Assembly (NCBI GenBank): GCA_026225015.1
Contig: JAMFRY010000078.1
Coordinates: forward strand, 1 to 8,305
DNA from: Alphaproteobacteria bacterium
GTDB lineage: Bacteria; Pseudomonadota; Alphaproteobacteria; Acetobacterales; Acetobacteraceae
Reading direction: 5' to 3'
Length of the DNA stretch: 8,305 nucleotides
Position numbers and translations under genes: made by a program. The first letter of the stretch is position 1; the number at the start of each line of letters is the position of its first letter. Below the pieces are notes generated by a model. That model saw only the letters and a list, made by a program, of their open reading frames with translations. It was not told where the DNA came from and did no database searches. Shown here piece after piece: positions 1 to 6,171 of this stretch.

Positions 1-331
1 CATTGTCCAGATGAAACTGGCCTGCGCGGCGATGGCTTTGAAACAGCTAAACCTTGCATGCCAATTCGGCTCCTCGCGCCAGTTGAAGCCGCGCCCATCC
101 GGGATTTCGGTTGCGACGATGCCGAAGTAAACACCGGCTTTCGTGATTTGCCGCACCATAACTGGGGTAAAACACTCCCAGAAAATATTAATCGCCCCGC
201 TCTCCACGTGGCAGTCGGAGAATGTGACCTGGTGCCCAAGGTCCTGTAATCCAGCGGCAAACCAATCGGCCATATCTCCGAGCGTCGCGCGACCGTTCTC
301 ATTGTGGTTCGCAGTACAAAAATGAAACCAT
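1..331 (-). CDS. N-terminal part of an uncharacterised, glycosyltransferase-like protein (runs off left edge; start disrupted or unusual)
   Basis: On the minus strand one frame stays open from position 393 to the window edge (131 codons) and reads like a real protein. A beta-strand-like WFHFCTA is followed by NENGRATLGDMADWFAAGL and LGHQVTFSD, the strand-helix-strand order of a Rossmann-type glycosyltransferase N-terminus. NIFWE, FGIVATEIPDGRGFNW and FIWTM come later. I recognise the style but no named family, and the function is unknown. The start is the oddity: this frame has no ATG before codon 271-273, whose GGAG lies only 2 nt upstream. The ATG at 329-331 is in another frame and dies after ten codons. 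If the T5 run (positions 318-322) lost one T, that ATG would lead directly into MVSFCTANHNENG and the rest. So the gene is either frameshifted (pseudogene or sequence error) or starts unusually. Third-position GC looks lower than in gyrB or typA, which suggests accessory DNA. Confidence 0.6.
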
Positions 332-392
332 GCCTTTCGTTTTGGACACCCGATTGCCGCGAATGCTGAGATATATCCGACGCGTGCTGGCC

Positions 393-398
393 ATTATA
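393..398 (-). promoter_or_regulatory. Possible -10 box for the left-edge gene
   Basis: The minus strand carries a perfect TATAAT here. It would place transcription start near 386, about 55 nt before the ATG at 329-331. No good -35 is visible at 16-18 nt; the region upstream is TTCTTCT-like. A tandem 8-bp repeat lies just upstream. A consensus -10 alone is weak evidence. Confidence 0.3.
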
Positions 399-405
399 AT
401 GAAAT

Positions 406-421
406 CTAGAAGACTAGAAGA
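406..421. repeat. Tandem 8-bp direct repeat (CTAGAAGA x2)
   Basis: Two exact, abutting copies of CTAGAAGA on the plus strand (406-413 and 414-421). On the minus strand they sit just upstream of the TATAAT at 393-398, where a -35 element or activator site would lie. It may be a protein-binding site, or chance in an AT-richer gap. Confidence 0.5.
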
Positions 422-550
422 ATCGCGTTATCAGGAGTGAACTGGCTCGTCGATACGCTTGTTGCCGGCATGCCGCGCACAGACGGGTCGATGGCAAGTT
501 GCGTGTGTTCAAAACAGATCGATTCCATATTCATTCCTGTGCCGATCTCC

Positions 551-593
551 GAGGATAGAGCCGCACGATTTGTTTAAACCGGACTCTACCCTC
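551..593 (-). other. Hairpin in the gyrB 3' region with a palindromic loop
   Basis: Read as RNA in the gyrB direction, GAGGGUAGAG (593-584) pairs with CUCUAUCCUC (560-551) over 10 positions with one G-U wobble. The loop of about 23 nt contains the palindrome GTTTAAAC (572-579). The hairpin begins about 35 nt past the gyrB stop. No U-tract follows it, so it is not a standard intrinsic terminator. It could be a 3'-end stabilising or Rho-related structure. Confidence 0.35.
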
Positions 594-628
594 TTTATGG
601 TTCCATCCAGACCAACAACAACCAAAAA

Positions 629-3100
629 TCACGTATCGAGATTCGCCACCTTAAGCGCGTTGGTCACAATAAAATCGCGCCGCGGCTCCACGATATCGCC
701 CATCAAGGTCGAGAAAATCTGATCCGTGTCCTCGGCATCGGAGATTTTCACCTGCAGCAGCCGGCGGGCCTGCGGGTCCAGCGTCGTTTTCCAAAGCTGG
801 TCCGGATTCATCTCGCCAAGGCCTTTGAAGCGGTTGATGGTCAATCCCTTGCGGCCGTAGGCCAGCATGATGTCCCAAAGCTGGGCGGGGCCATGAAGCG
901 GCTTGGCGGCCTGATCCAGTTGCAGCGTCGCATCGGCGCCGAACATGGCGTAAAGCCGCTGCACGCGCTCCGCCAGGTAACGCGCTTCGCTGGTGCGCAA
1001 TACCGCCGCATCCACCGAGTAACGTTCCGCCACGCCGCGCACCATGCGCCCCAGACTTATCCCGCCGGCATCCGAGGAGACAATCCAGCCGCGCTCCCTC
1101 GGCAGCGCCAGGCTGTCCAGCTTTGCCGCCAGCGCCTGCGCCCGTTCCGGATCGGTCAGCGACTCGGCTGAGAACATGCCCGTCACCGCCATCTGTTCCA
1201 GATAGGGCACCGGCAGCAGCCGGTTCAGCGCGTTCAGCCGGCCCACGACTTCCCGCAGCCAGCCCATTTCCGCGCGCAGCGCTTCGCCGGTGTAAACCGT
1301 GCCGTCCGCCGCCGTCAGCGACGCCTCGCCAAGCGCGCGTTCCAACAGAAAAACCTCCAGCGCCTCGTCATCTTTCAGATAACGCTCGTCATTGCCGCGC
1401 TTGGCGCGGTAGAGCGGCGGCTGCGCGATATATAAAAAACCGTGCTCGATGAGCTGCGGCATCTGCCGGTAGAAGAATGTCAGCAGCAGCGTGCGGATAT
1501 GCGAACCGTCCACATCCGCATCCGTCATGATGACAATGCGGTGATAGCGGGCTTTGGTGATGTCGAACCCGCCCTGCTCGGGCTCGCCGCGGCCGATCCC
1601 GGTGCCCAAGGCGGTAATCAGCGTGCCGATCTCGGCGCTGCCCAGCATTTTATCAAACCGCGCCCGCTCGACATTCAGGATTTTGCCCTTCAGCGGCAGG
1701 ATCGCCTGAAATTTCCGGTCCCGCCCCTGTTTCGCCGAGCCGCCAGCGCTGTCGCCCTCGACCAGAAATAATTCGGATTTCGCCGGATCGCGTTCCTGGC
1801 AATCCGCCAGCTTGCCCGGCAGCGTCGAAATATCCAAAATGCCCTTCCGCCGAGTAAGCTCGCGCGCTTTGCGTGCCGCTTCGCGCGCCGCGGCCGCATC
1901 CATCACCTTCTGCACAATCAGCCTGGCTTCCTTCGGATGCGTTTCAAACCAGTGGCTTAGCGCATCGGCCACCGCCGCCTGCACCACCGGCTGCACTTCC
2001 GAGCTGATCAGCTTATCCTTGGTCTGCGAGGAGAATTTCGGGTCCGGCACCTTCACGGAGAGCACCGCGGTCATGCCCTCGCGCATATCCTCGCCGTTCA
2101 ACTCCAGATTATCCTTCTTGCTCATCCCTTGGGCGTATTTTGAAACCACCCGGGTGAGTGCTGCACGAAATCCGGCGAGATGCGTGCCGCCGTCGCGCTG
2201 CGGGATATTATTTGTAAAGCACAGCATCGTTTCGTGATAGGAATCATTCCAGGTGAGTGAAAATTCCACCCTGATGCCATGCTCCTTGGCCTCGCCGATC
2301 GAGGTGATGGGCGTTGTCAGCACCGGCGTCTTGGCACGGTCCAACCAGATGGCGAATTCCGCCACGCCGCCTTCGTAACAAAATTTCGCCGATTGCTGCG
2401 GCGTATGGCGTTCATCGCGCAATTCGATGCTCAATCCGGAGTTCAAAAACGCCAGCTCCCGCAACCGGCGTTCAAATATCGCGTAATCGAACTCGGTATG
2501 GGTGAAGGTCCGCGCCGATGGCTTGAACGACACCTCGGTTCCGTTCACATGCTCGGCCGGCCCCACAACGTGCAGCGGCGCAACCGTCACCCCGTGCTCG
2601 AAGCGGATAAAATGCTCGATGCCGTGGCGCCAAATCCGCACTTCCATCCATTCCGAAAGTGCATTCACCACCGCGGCGCCCACGCCGTGCAGACCGCCGG
2701 AAACCTTGTACGAATTCTGGTTGAATTTTCCGCCGGCATGCAGCTTGGTAAGCACCACCTCGGCCGCAGATATGCCTTCCTCGATATGGATATCGGTGGG
2801 AATGCCGCGGCCATCATCGCGAACGGTCATGCTGCCATCGCCGTTCAATACAGCCTCGACGCGCGTGGCATAGCCGGCTTGTGCCTCATCCACCGCGTTA
2901 TCGATAATCTCGAACCCCATATGATGCAGGCCGGAGCCGTCATCGGTATCGCCGATATACATTCCCGGCCGCTTGCGAACGGCATCCAAACCCTTCAGCA
3001 CGCTGATCGAGGCAGCGTCATAAGCATCATCGGGCGCATCATCGGGCACAGCATCTTTTGGCGCAGTTTGGATAGGCGGCGGCACGTCGGATTCGGTCAT
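629..3100 (-). CDS. gyrB: DNA gyrase subunit B
   Basis: ATPase subunit of the GyrA2B2 type II topoisomerase, which introduces negative supercoils in the cytoplasm. The 823 residues are complete. The GHKL ATPase domain has FEIIDNAVDEA (catalytic Glu64, Mg-binding Asn68), DDGRGIP (95-101) and GGLHGVG (135-141). The transducer domain has QTKDKL (359-364). The Toprim domain has EGDSAGG (Glu448) and DADVDG (527-532). The C-terminal tail has GLGEMNP (761-766) and VEPRRDFI. The tail and overall layout favour GyrB over ParE. Positions equivalent to E. coli Arg136 (R158), Asp426 (D450) and Lys447 (K471), linked to aminocoumarin or quinolone sensitivity, look wild type. Relative to E. coli there are about 22 extra N-terminal residues, Asp/Pro-rich and containing a PDDA duplication. 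The ATG is preceded by GGAG at 3112-3115, a rather long 11-nt spacing. The gene sits 124 nt downstream of the cpaE-like gene on the same strand, probably with its own promoter. Confidence 0.98.
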   Translation of the reverse strand: MTESDVPPPIQTAPKDAVPDDAPDDAYDAASISVLKGLDAVRKRPGMYIGDTDDGSGLHHMGFEIIDNAVDEAQAGYATRVEAVLNGDGSMTVRDDGRGIPTDIHIEEGISAAEVVLTKLHAGGKFNQNSYKVSGGLHGVGAAVVNALSEWMEVRIWRHGIEHFIRFEHGVTVAPLHVVGPAEHVNGTEVSFKPSARTFTHTEFDYAIFERRLRELAFLNSGLSIELRDERHTPQQSAKFCYEGGVAEFAIWLDRAKTPVLTTPITSIGEAKEHGIRVEFSLTWNDSYHETMLCFTNNIPQRDGGTHLAGFRAALTRVVSKYAQGMSKKDNLELNGEDMREGMTAVLSVKVPDPKFSSQTKDKLISSEVQPVVQAAVADALSHWFETHPKEARLIVQKVMDAAAAREAARKARELTRRKGILDISTLPGKLADCQERDPAKSELFLVEGDSAGGSAKQGRDRKFQAILPLKGKILNVERARFDKMLGSAEIGTLITALGTGIGRGEPEQGGFDITKARYHRIVIMTDADVDGSHIRTLLLTFFYRQMPQLIEHGFLYIAQPPLYRAKRGNDERYLKDDEALEVFLLERALGEASLTAADGTVYTGEALRAEMGWLREVVGRLNALNRLLPVPYLEQMAVTGMFSAESLTDPERAQALAAKLDSLALPRERGWIVSSDAGGISLGRMVRGVAERYSVDAAVLRTSEARYLAERVQRLYAMFGADATLQLDQAAKPLHGPAQLWDIMLAYGRKGLTINRFKGLGEMNPDQLWKTTLDPQARRLLQVKISDAEDTDQIFSTLMGDIVEPRRDFIVTNALKVANLDT
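3024..3047 (-). repeat. 12-bp in-frame tandem duplication in gyrB
   Basis: GCATCATCGGGC occurs twice, exactly and back to back, on the plus strand. On the coding strand it gives PDDA PDDA (GyrB residues about 19-26), in the variable N-terminal extension ahead of the ATPase domain. It is likely a replication-slippage product and neutral for function. Confidence 0.9.
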
Positions 3101-3224
3101 AAAAACAGTTGCTCCATGAAGCTCGGAATAACCTGCTTTATAGCCTATTTTACCGTTGAAACCTAATCAGCCATCTCCCGCGCCCCAGGGGCAGCCATGC
3201 GGCGGCCTTGCGCGTTGATCCGGT
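3101..3224 (-). promoter_or_regulatory. gyrB leader and probable promoter region
   Basis: This is the gap between the cpaE-like stop and the gyrB start. Its gyrB-proximal half is AT-richer than the surrounding genes. It holds -10-like boxes on the minus strand, TAAAAT (3147-3152) and TATAAA (3137-3142), but no convincing -35 at standard spacing. A seven-codon open frame (3097-3117, MEQLFL then TGA) overlaps the gyrB ATG as ATGA and contains the gyrB Shine-Dalgarno GGAG. No intrinsic terminator for the upstream gene is evident, so read-through into gyrB is possible. Confidence 0.4.
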
Positions 3225-4409
3225 CTATCCGTCCAGATTCGCGCCGATCGCCTTGGCGACACGCAGAACGCCGTTTCGGAAGTCACCCTTCAATGCCGCC
3301 GCCGGCTCACCAAAATGCGCCGCCTTGGACAGGACCCGCGGCAGATCAGGGATTGCCGCATCAAAGCTCAGCCCAAGCGCCTGTTCCATGGTGGATTGGC
3401 TCAACCCGCCGGCGCGCCCGGCATGGTTCAATACCAGGATCCGCTTGGGCGATTGCGTCGGCCCGTGCGCCATACGCGCGATTTTTTCGAGATTCCGGAT
3501 GGCGAGCATGGTGGGATCAAGCACGATGATGAGTTGCTGCGCCAGGAATTGCAAATCGCGGGCAAACGGCATGGGCCGCGTACCCACATCGGCGATGATG
3601 AAATTGTACCGCATCGTCAAGGCCTTGCAGAGCATCGCCCCGGCGCCGACCGCGTATCCGGCGATACTGTCAAGCGGTTCGGCCGCCGCCAGAATGTGCA
3701 GCCGCTCGCCGGCAGGCTGTGCCGCTCGCTCGATCAGCAGTTGATCCACCCGGTCGGGAACTTCCAGCGCCGTGCGCAGCCCGTTGGTCGGCTGAACATT
3801 CAGCGCCAGCGCCGCGGTTCCGGTATGCAGATCGGCATCCAGCAGCACCGTATGCCGGCGCAATTCCATCCCGATCACCCAGGCAAGATTGGCCGCAATG
3901 GTTGAGCACCCTACCCCGCCCCGAACGCCGGCAACGGCAATCATCCTGCCCCCGCGAGGCGCCGCAAGATTGCGCTGTCCCGAAGTGATCGAGGCGAGAA
4001 AATGCTGCTCTATTTTTTCCTTGGTCAGCGGCTTGTGCAGATATTCCCGCACGCCCATGCCGCGGGTAGCCTCGCGGTAGAAGCTCATATCCCGGTTCTC
4101 GCCAATGGCAAGAATGGTCGTACCTGGTTCGACGACCTCCGCCAGATCTTGCATCGCATTCAGCGGCAACATTTCGCCGGTGAGATCGATCAACACGATT
4201 TCAGGCGTCTTCATGCCGGCAAGTAAATTCAGCGCGGCGCGAAAGCCGACGACGTGGAGTTCATTGCCTTTGGGAAAGGCCGGCGCCAATGCCTCGTGCA
4301 ATAACTCGGCGCTGGCCTGATCGCTGACAAAACCAATGAAGTTGCGGCGAGGCACGGGCGCAGCCAGCGGCGCACCAGAACTCGCTCTCACCCCAAGCAC
4401 ATTTGCCAC
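3225..4409 (-). CDS. CpaE/TadZ-like pilus localisation ATPase (receiver-like plus ParA/MinD-like domain)
   Basis: 394 residues. Residues 23-140 form a response-regulator-like domain: VLIDLTGE with Asp75 at the phosphoacceptor position, TTILAIGE, and YLHKPLT with Lys126. Residues 155-390 form a ParA/MinD-type domain: GVRGGVGCST (161-170), LLDADLHTG (189-197), IIADVGTRP (271-279) and LVLNHAG (325-331). This order is typical of CpaE/TadZ, which position the Tad/Flp pilus machine at the inner membrane or pole. The Walker A is atypical: Arg163 replaces the signature Lys and Cys168 replaces the P-loop Lys. CpaE/TadZ proteins commonly deviate in this way, so ATP use is uncertain. The start is GTG; AGGA lies 9 nt upstream, and no in-frame ATG near the N-terminus fits as well. 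It follows the lytic transglycosylase gene after 67 nt on the same strand. No other tad/cpa gene is in view, so its partner system is unknown. A related MinD-like role is possible. Confidence 0.88.
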   Translation of the reverse strand: MANVLGVRASSGAPLAAPVPRRNFIGFVSDQASAELLHEALAPAFPKGNELHVVGFRAALNLLAGMKTPEIVLIDLTGEMLPLNAMQDLAEVVEPGTTILAIGENRDMSFYREATRGMGVREYLHKPLTKEKIEQHFLASITSGQRNLAAPRGGRMIAVAGVRGGVGCSTIAANLAWVIGMELRRHTVLLDADLHTGTAALALNVQPTNGLRTALEVPDRVDQLLIERAAQPAGERLHILAAAEPLDSIAGYAVGAGAMLCKALTMRYNFIIADVGTRPMPFARDLQFLAQQLIIVLDPTMLAIRNLEKIARMAHGPTQSPKRILVLNHAGRAGGLSQSTMEQALGLSFDAAIPDLPRVLSKAAHFGEPAAALKGDFRNGVLRVAKAIGANLDG

Positions 4410-4476
4410 CGTTCAAAATCCTCAAAGCCGTATTTGAGAAAAACTAGCGGATGGAGTTTTCCATTCCATTAATGAT

Positions 4477-5238
4477 TCACGGCGTGATCACCCGCGGCAA
4501 CCATCTTTGCGTTGACAGACCGGTTGCCGCTGGCCCAGCTGCGGCCGGCTCAGGCGCGGCTTCCCCGTCCATGGTGATCACGCGAACTTCACGCGCCGCC
4601 GGCCCCTCAAGGATCACCGACAGGTCCGGCAGCATAAACGGGGCCGAGGCGGCATCCTCCGGCGCGCCACCGAGGTTCTGCCAAGCCGAGAAAACACGGC
4701 GCCGGTATGGCACCCCAAATTCCGGCCAGGCCGAATGATAATCCGCGATCGCGCTCTCCCATGTTCCGCTTTGAACTTTCAAGTCGTTAAGAAAATGCGC
4801 AGCATACGCCGCATTGGCGGCAGGATCGAACGCCGCGTCGAGGGAGGTAAACGCACCTGCGTGATTCTCCAGACTGATCTGAAAGCACCCAACATCAACG
4901 TCGCGCGCGCCGGCGGATTCCGCTTGCCCCGCAAAGGCGGCGGCGTCCTGCTCATTGGCAAAATAATGCCCTGCCCCATCCACATTCACGGTCCACGGCC
5001 AGGCGGCGACGCGCCCGCTCATCGGGTCCGCCCGGCCCGATTCCACCAACCCGATCGATACCAGCAGATTGGCGGGCAGGCTGGCCGCATGCTCGGCCGC
5101 GCGCCCCGCCGCGCCACAGGCAAGCGCCGCCGAACCCTGCAAGCCTGGCATTGCCGGGGTGAAGAGCTGCACCGTATCTGCAAAACCCAAGCCGAAACCA
5201 CACAGCCAGAAAAGCAGAATCCTTAAGGCAAATCGCAA
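4477..5238 (-). CDS. Exported SLT-type lytic transglycosylase
   Basis: Predicted to cleave the MurNAc-GlcNAc bond of peptidoglycan in the periplasm, forming 1,6-anhydro-MurNAc. The 253 residues begin with a signal peptide (residues 1-20, MRFALRILLFWLC... then GFA|DT). The SLT/lysozyme-like fold has catalytic Glu66 in IGLVESGR, WPWTVNVDG (80-88), VGCFQISL (116-123) and AIADYHSAWPEFGVPYRR (163-180). WPWT plus GC[FM]QI is the pattern of an alphaproteobacterial SLT subfamily in which the segment between the catalytic Glu and the GCFQI motif is longer than in Slt70. The tail after residue 192 is Ala/Pro-rich and without a domain I recognise. The start is TTG at 5236-5238. A stop lies three codons upstream and the next ATG would lose the signal peptide, so TTG is the only sensible start. 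It is probably co-transcribed with the cpaE-like gene 67 nt downstream, where such an enzyme could open the wall for an envelope machine (inference). Confidence 0.9.
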   Translation of the reverse strand: MRFALRILLFWLCGFGLGFADTVQLFTPAMPGLQGSAALACGAAGRAAEHAASLPANLLVSIGLVESGRADPMSGRVAAWPWTVNVDGAGHYFANEQDAAAFAGQAESAGARDVDVGCFQISLENHAGAFTSLDAAFDPAANAAYAAHFLNDLKVQSGTWESAIADYHSAWPEFGVPYRRRVFSAWQNLGGAPEDAASAPFMLPDLSVILEGPAAREVRVITMDGEAAPEPAAAGPAATGLSTQRWLPRVITP

Positions 5239-5248
5239 AACTGTTCAG

Positions 5249-5277
5249 CCCCGATGAAGATTTCCTGGGGTTCATCG
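5249..5277 (-). promoter_or_regulatory. Inverted repeat, possible pseudoknot, overlapping the transglycosylase ribosome-binding region
   Basis: CGATGAA (5252-5258) and TTCATCG (5271-5277) are a perfect 7-bp inverted repeat with a 12-nt spacer. On the minus-strand RNA the loop contains CCCC (5270-5267), which could pair with the GGGG at 5252-5249. That GGGG lies 10 nt before the TTG start and is the only G-rich candidate Shine-Dalgarno. This is the geometry of an H-type pseudoknot that would hide the ribosome-binding site. It could equally be a DNA operator. Confidence 0.35.
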
Positions 5278-5394
5278 CAGCTTTAGCTTTACGAAACGAT
5301 AACGCCGATTTAATCCCTGGGCCAAGCGATAAAACTTGCGGCCAAATCGCGCGATCCCAAATCCTGAGCAACAAATTACCCAAAACTCATCCAT

Positions 5395-5400
5395 CAGGAG
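5395..5400 (+). promoter_or_regulatory. Shine-Dalgarno CAGGAG setting the start of the exported-protein gene
   Basis: CAGGAG ends 6 nt before ATG 5407 but only 3 nt before the in-frame TTG at 5404. This favours ATG 5407 as the true start, one codon inside the longest open frame. Confidence 0.8.
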
Positions 5401-5406
5401 ACGTTG

Positions 5407-6099
5407 ATGCGCACGATCTTGCTAGCTTCCACCGCCTTGCTTATCACCACCGGCATCGCCTTCGCCCAGAGCGCTCCTACCACGGCCTCGACCACCGCCC
5501 CCGCGCCGACCGGTTCGATCTCCTCGCCACAGGCATCACCTTCCCACGCCTCGCCCGGAAATATGGCGCCGACAAGCTCAAGTGCGGGCACGACGAGCCT
5601 TTCCAGCGCGGCCACCCCGAAGGGCAGCGCCGCGTCGCCGGCGCCCAGTGGCGCTGTTAACGCCCCGGACGTCACCGCCGCCGCCGCCAACGCCTCGCCT
5701 GGCAAAACGGCACCGAATTCCAGTTCGGCTACGCAGGTTGCAGCCGTCCCCAACGCCAGCGAGCCGGCAACCGGCGCCAGTACGGGACTTCACCACCGCC
5801 GCCATTGGTCCGGCTCGCCGGGATCCTCGGCCGCGCTGCCGCAGGATGCCAGCGCCACCGCCTATCTGCATATCGCCAAATCCGCGATCGGGCATCACAA
5901 TGTCTCGCTGGCCGATGACGCGTTGAGCCATGCCGAAACCCGTCTGCTGGACCGGTCGATACCACAAGGCCAGATTGCTGCGGATGATTCCGCGCCCGTT
6001 CAGGCCATCGAGAGCGCCCGCCAGGCTTTGCAAGGGGGCAATTATTCCAAGGCTTCGGATGACATCAAGCAAGCCGCCAGCACCGCCGGCGGGTCATAA
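5407..6099 (+). CDS. Exported Ala/Ser/Pro-rich protein with a helical C-terminal domain, function unknown
   Basis: 230 residues. Residues 1-20 are a clear Sec signal peptide with an AFA|QS cleavage site. Residues 21-145 are low-complexity, Ala/Ser/Pro/Thr-rich and probably disordered. They contain an internal duplication: ASPGNMAPTSSSA (48-60) and ASPGKTAPNSSSA (96-108), exactly 48 residues apart. A basic patch HHRRHW lies at 129-134. Residues 148-226 are predicted helical: AYLHIAKSAIGHHN, then LADDALSHAETRLLDRSI, then PVQAIESARQALQGGNYSKASDDI. This resembles TPR-like helical tails of unnamed exported proteins that I associate with Acetobacteraceae. There are no enzymatic motifs and no lipobox. 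The gene is divergent from the lytic transglycosylase gene and followed 37 nt later by a strong terminator, so it looks monocistronic. A periplasmic or surface linker role is a guess. The frame is supported by the signal peptide, the Shine-Dalgarno and the terminator. Confidence 0.87.
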   Translation: MRTILLASTALLITTGIAFAQSAPTTASTTAPAPTGSISSPQASPSHASPGNMAPTSSSAGTTSLSSAATPKGSAASPAPSGAVNAPDVTAAAANASPGKTAPNSSSATQVAAVPNASEPATGASTGLHHRRHWSGSPGSSAALPQDASATAYLHIAKSAIGHHNVSLADDALSHAETRLLDRSIPQGQIAADDSAPVQAIESARQALQGGNYSKASDDIKQAASTAGGS

Positions 6100-6136
6100 C
6101 CCGGAAATTTTCGCCAATATCTCCAAAATATAACGC

Positions 6137-6171
6137 AAAGAATGGGCGCCGCAGGGCGCCCATTCTTTTTT
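6137..6171 (+). terminator. Rho-independent terminator of the exported-protein gene
   Basis: A perfect 14-bp stem, AAAGAATGGGCGCC (6137-6150) with GGCGCCCATTCTTT (6155-6168), is closed by a GCAG tetraloop. A T run at 6166-6171 follows. The hairpin starts 37 nt after the stop codon. The upstream A tract is short, so it works best on the plus strand. It separates this gene from typA. Confidence 0.93.

Larger units (their letters stand above)
5239..5406. promoter_or_regulatory. Divergent promoter region between the lytic transglycosylase and exported-protein genes
   Basis: This 168-bp gap separates two genes that point away from each other, so promoters for both must lie here or close by. AT-richer stretches (5281-5315) could hold them, but I find no clear -35/-10 pair on either strand. 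A tandem AGCTTT repeat lies at 5279-5290. An inverted repeat, listed separately, lies close to the transglycosylase start. Confidence 0.5.

Noticed and set aside
271..273. ATG at 271-273 as the true start of the left-edge gene
   Set aside because: Not excluded, but protein-like sequence (WFHFCTANHNENGRATLGD) continues in frame upstream and the GGAG is only 2 nt away. It would also cut off the first strand of the fold.
58..325. Two overlapping plus-strand frames of about 60 codons at the left edge
   Set aside because: The minus-strand frame over the same bases is far more protein-like and continuous, so these are its shadows.
437..577. A 46-codon GTG-started plus-strand frame in the gap behind gyrB, with CAGGA just before it
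   Set aside because: The Shine-Dalgarno-like bases abut the GTG with no usable spacing, third-position GC is about neutral, and the peptide matches nothing I recognise. It may be a decayed remnant, but support is insufficient.
2279..3166. A 295-codon open frame on the plus strand opposite gyrB
   Set aside because: It lies antisense to the unmistakable GyrB ATPase domain, has no recognisable domain, and is explained by GC-rich codon structure on the opposite strand.
4451..4464. Small hairpin (ATGGA/TCCAT) between the transglycosylase and cpaE-like genes
   Set aside because: The stem is only 5 bp and AT-rich, and the nearby T run is separated from it by about six bases, too weak to call a terminator.
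4952..5383. A 143-codon minus-strand frame overlapping the transglycosylase N-terminus and the divergent promoter region
   Set aside because: It is a shadow frame. The transglycosylase frame has the signal peptide and catalytic motifs, and this one shows no domain.
5578..6072. A 164-codon minus-strand frame opposite the exported-protein gene
   Set aside because: The plus-strand frame has a signal peptide, a Shine-Dalgarno and a terminator. The antisense frame is Arg/Gly-rich shadow sequence.
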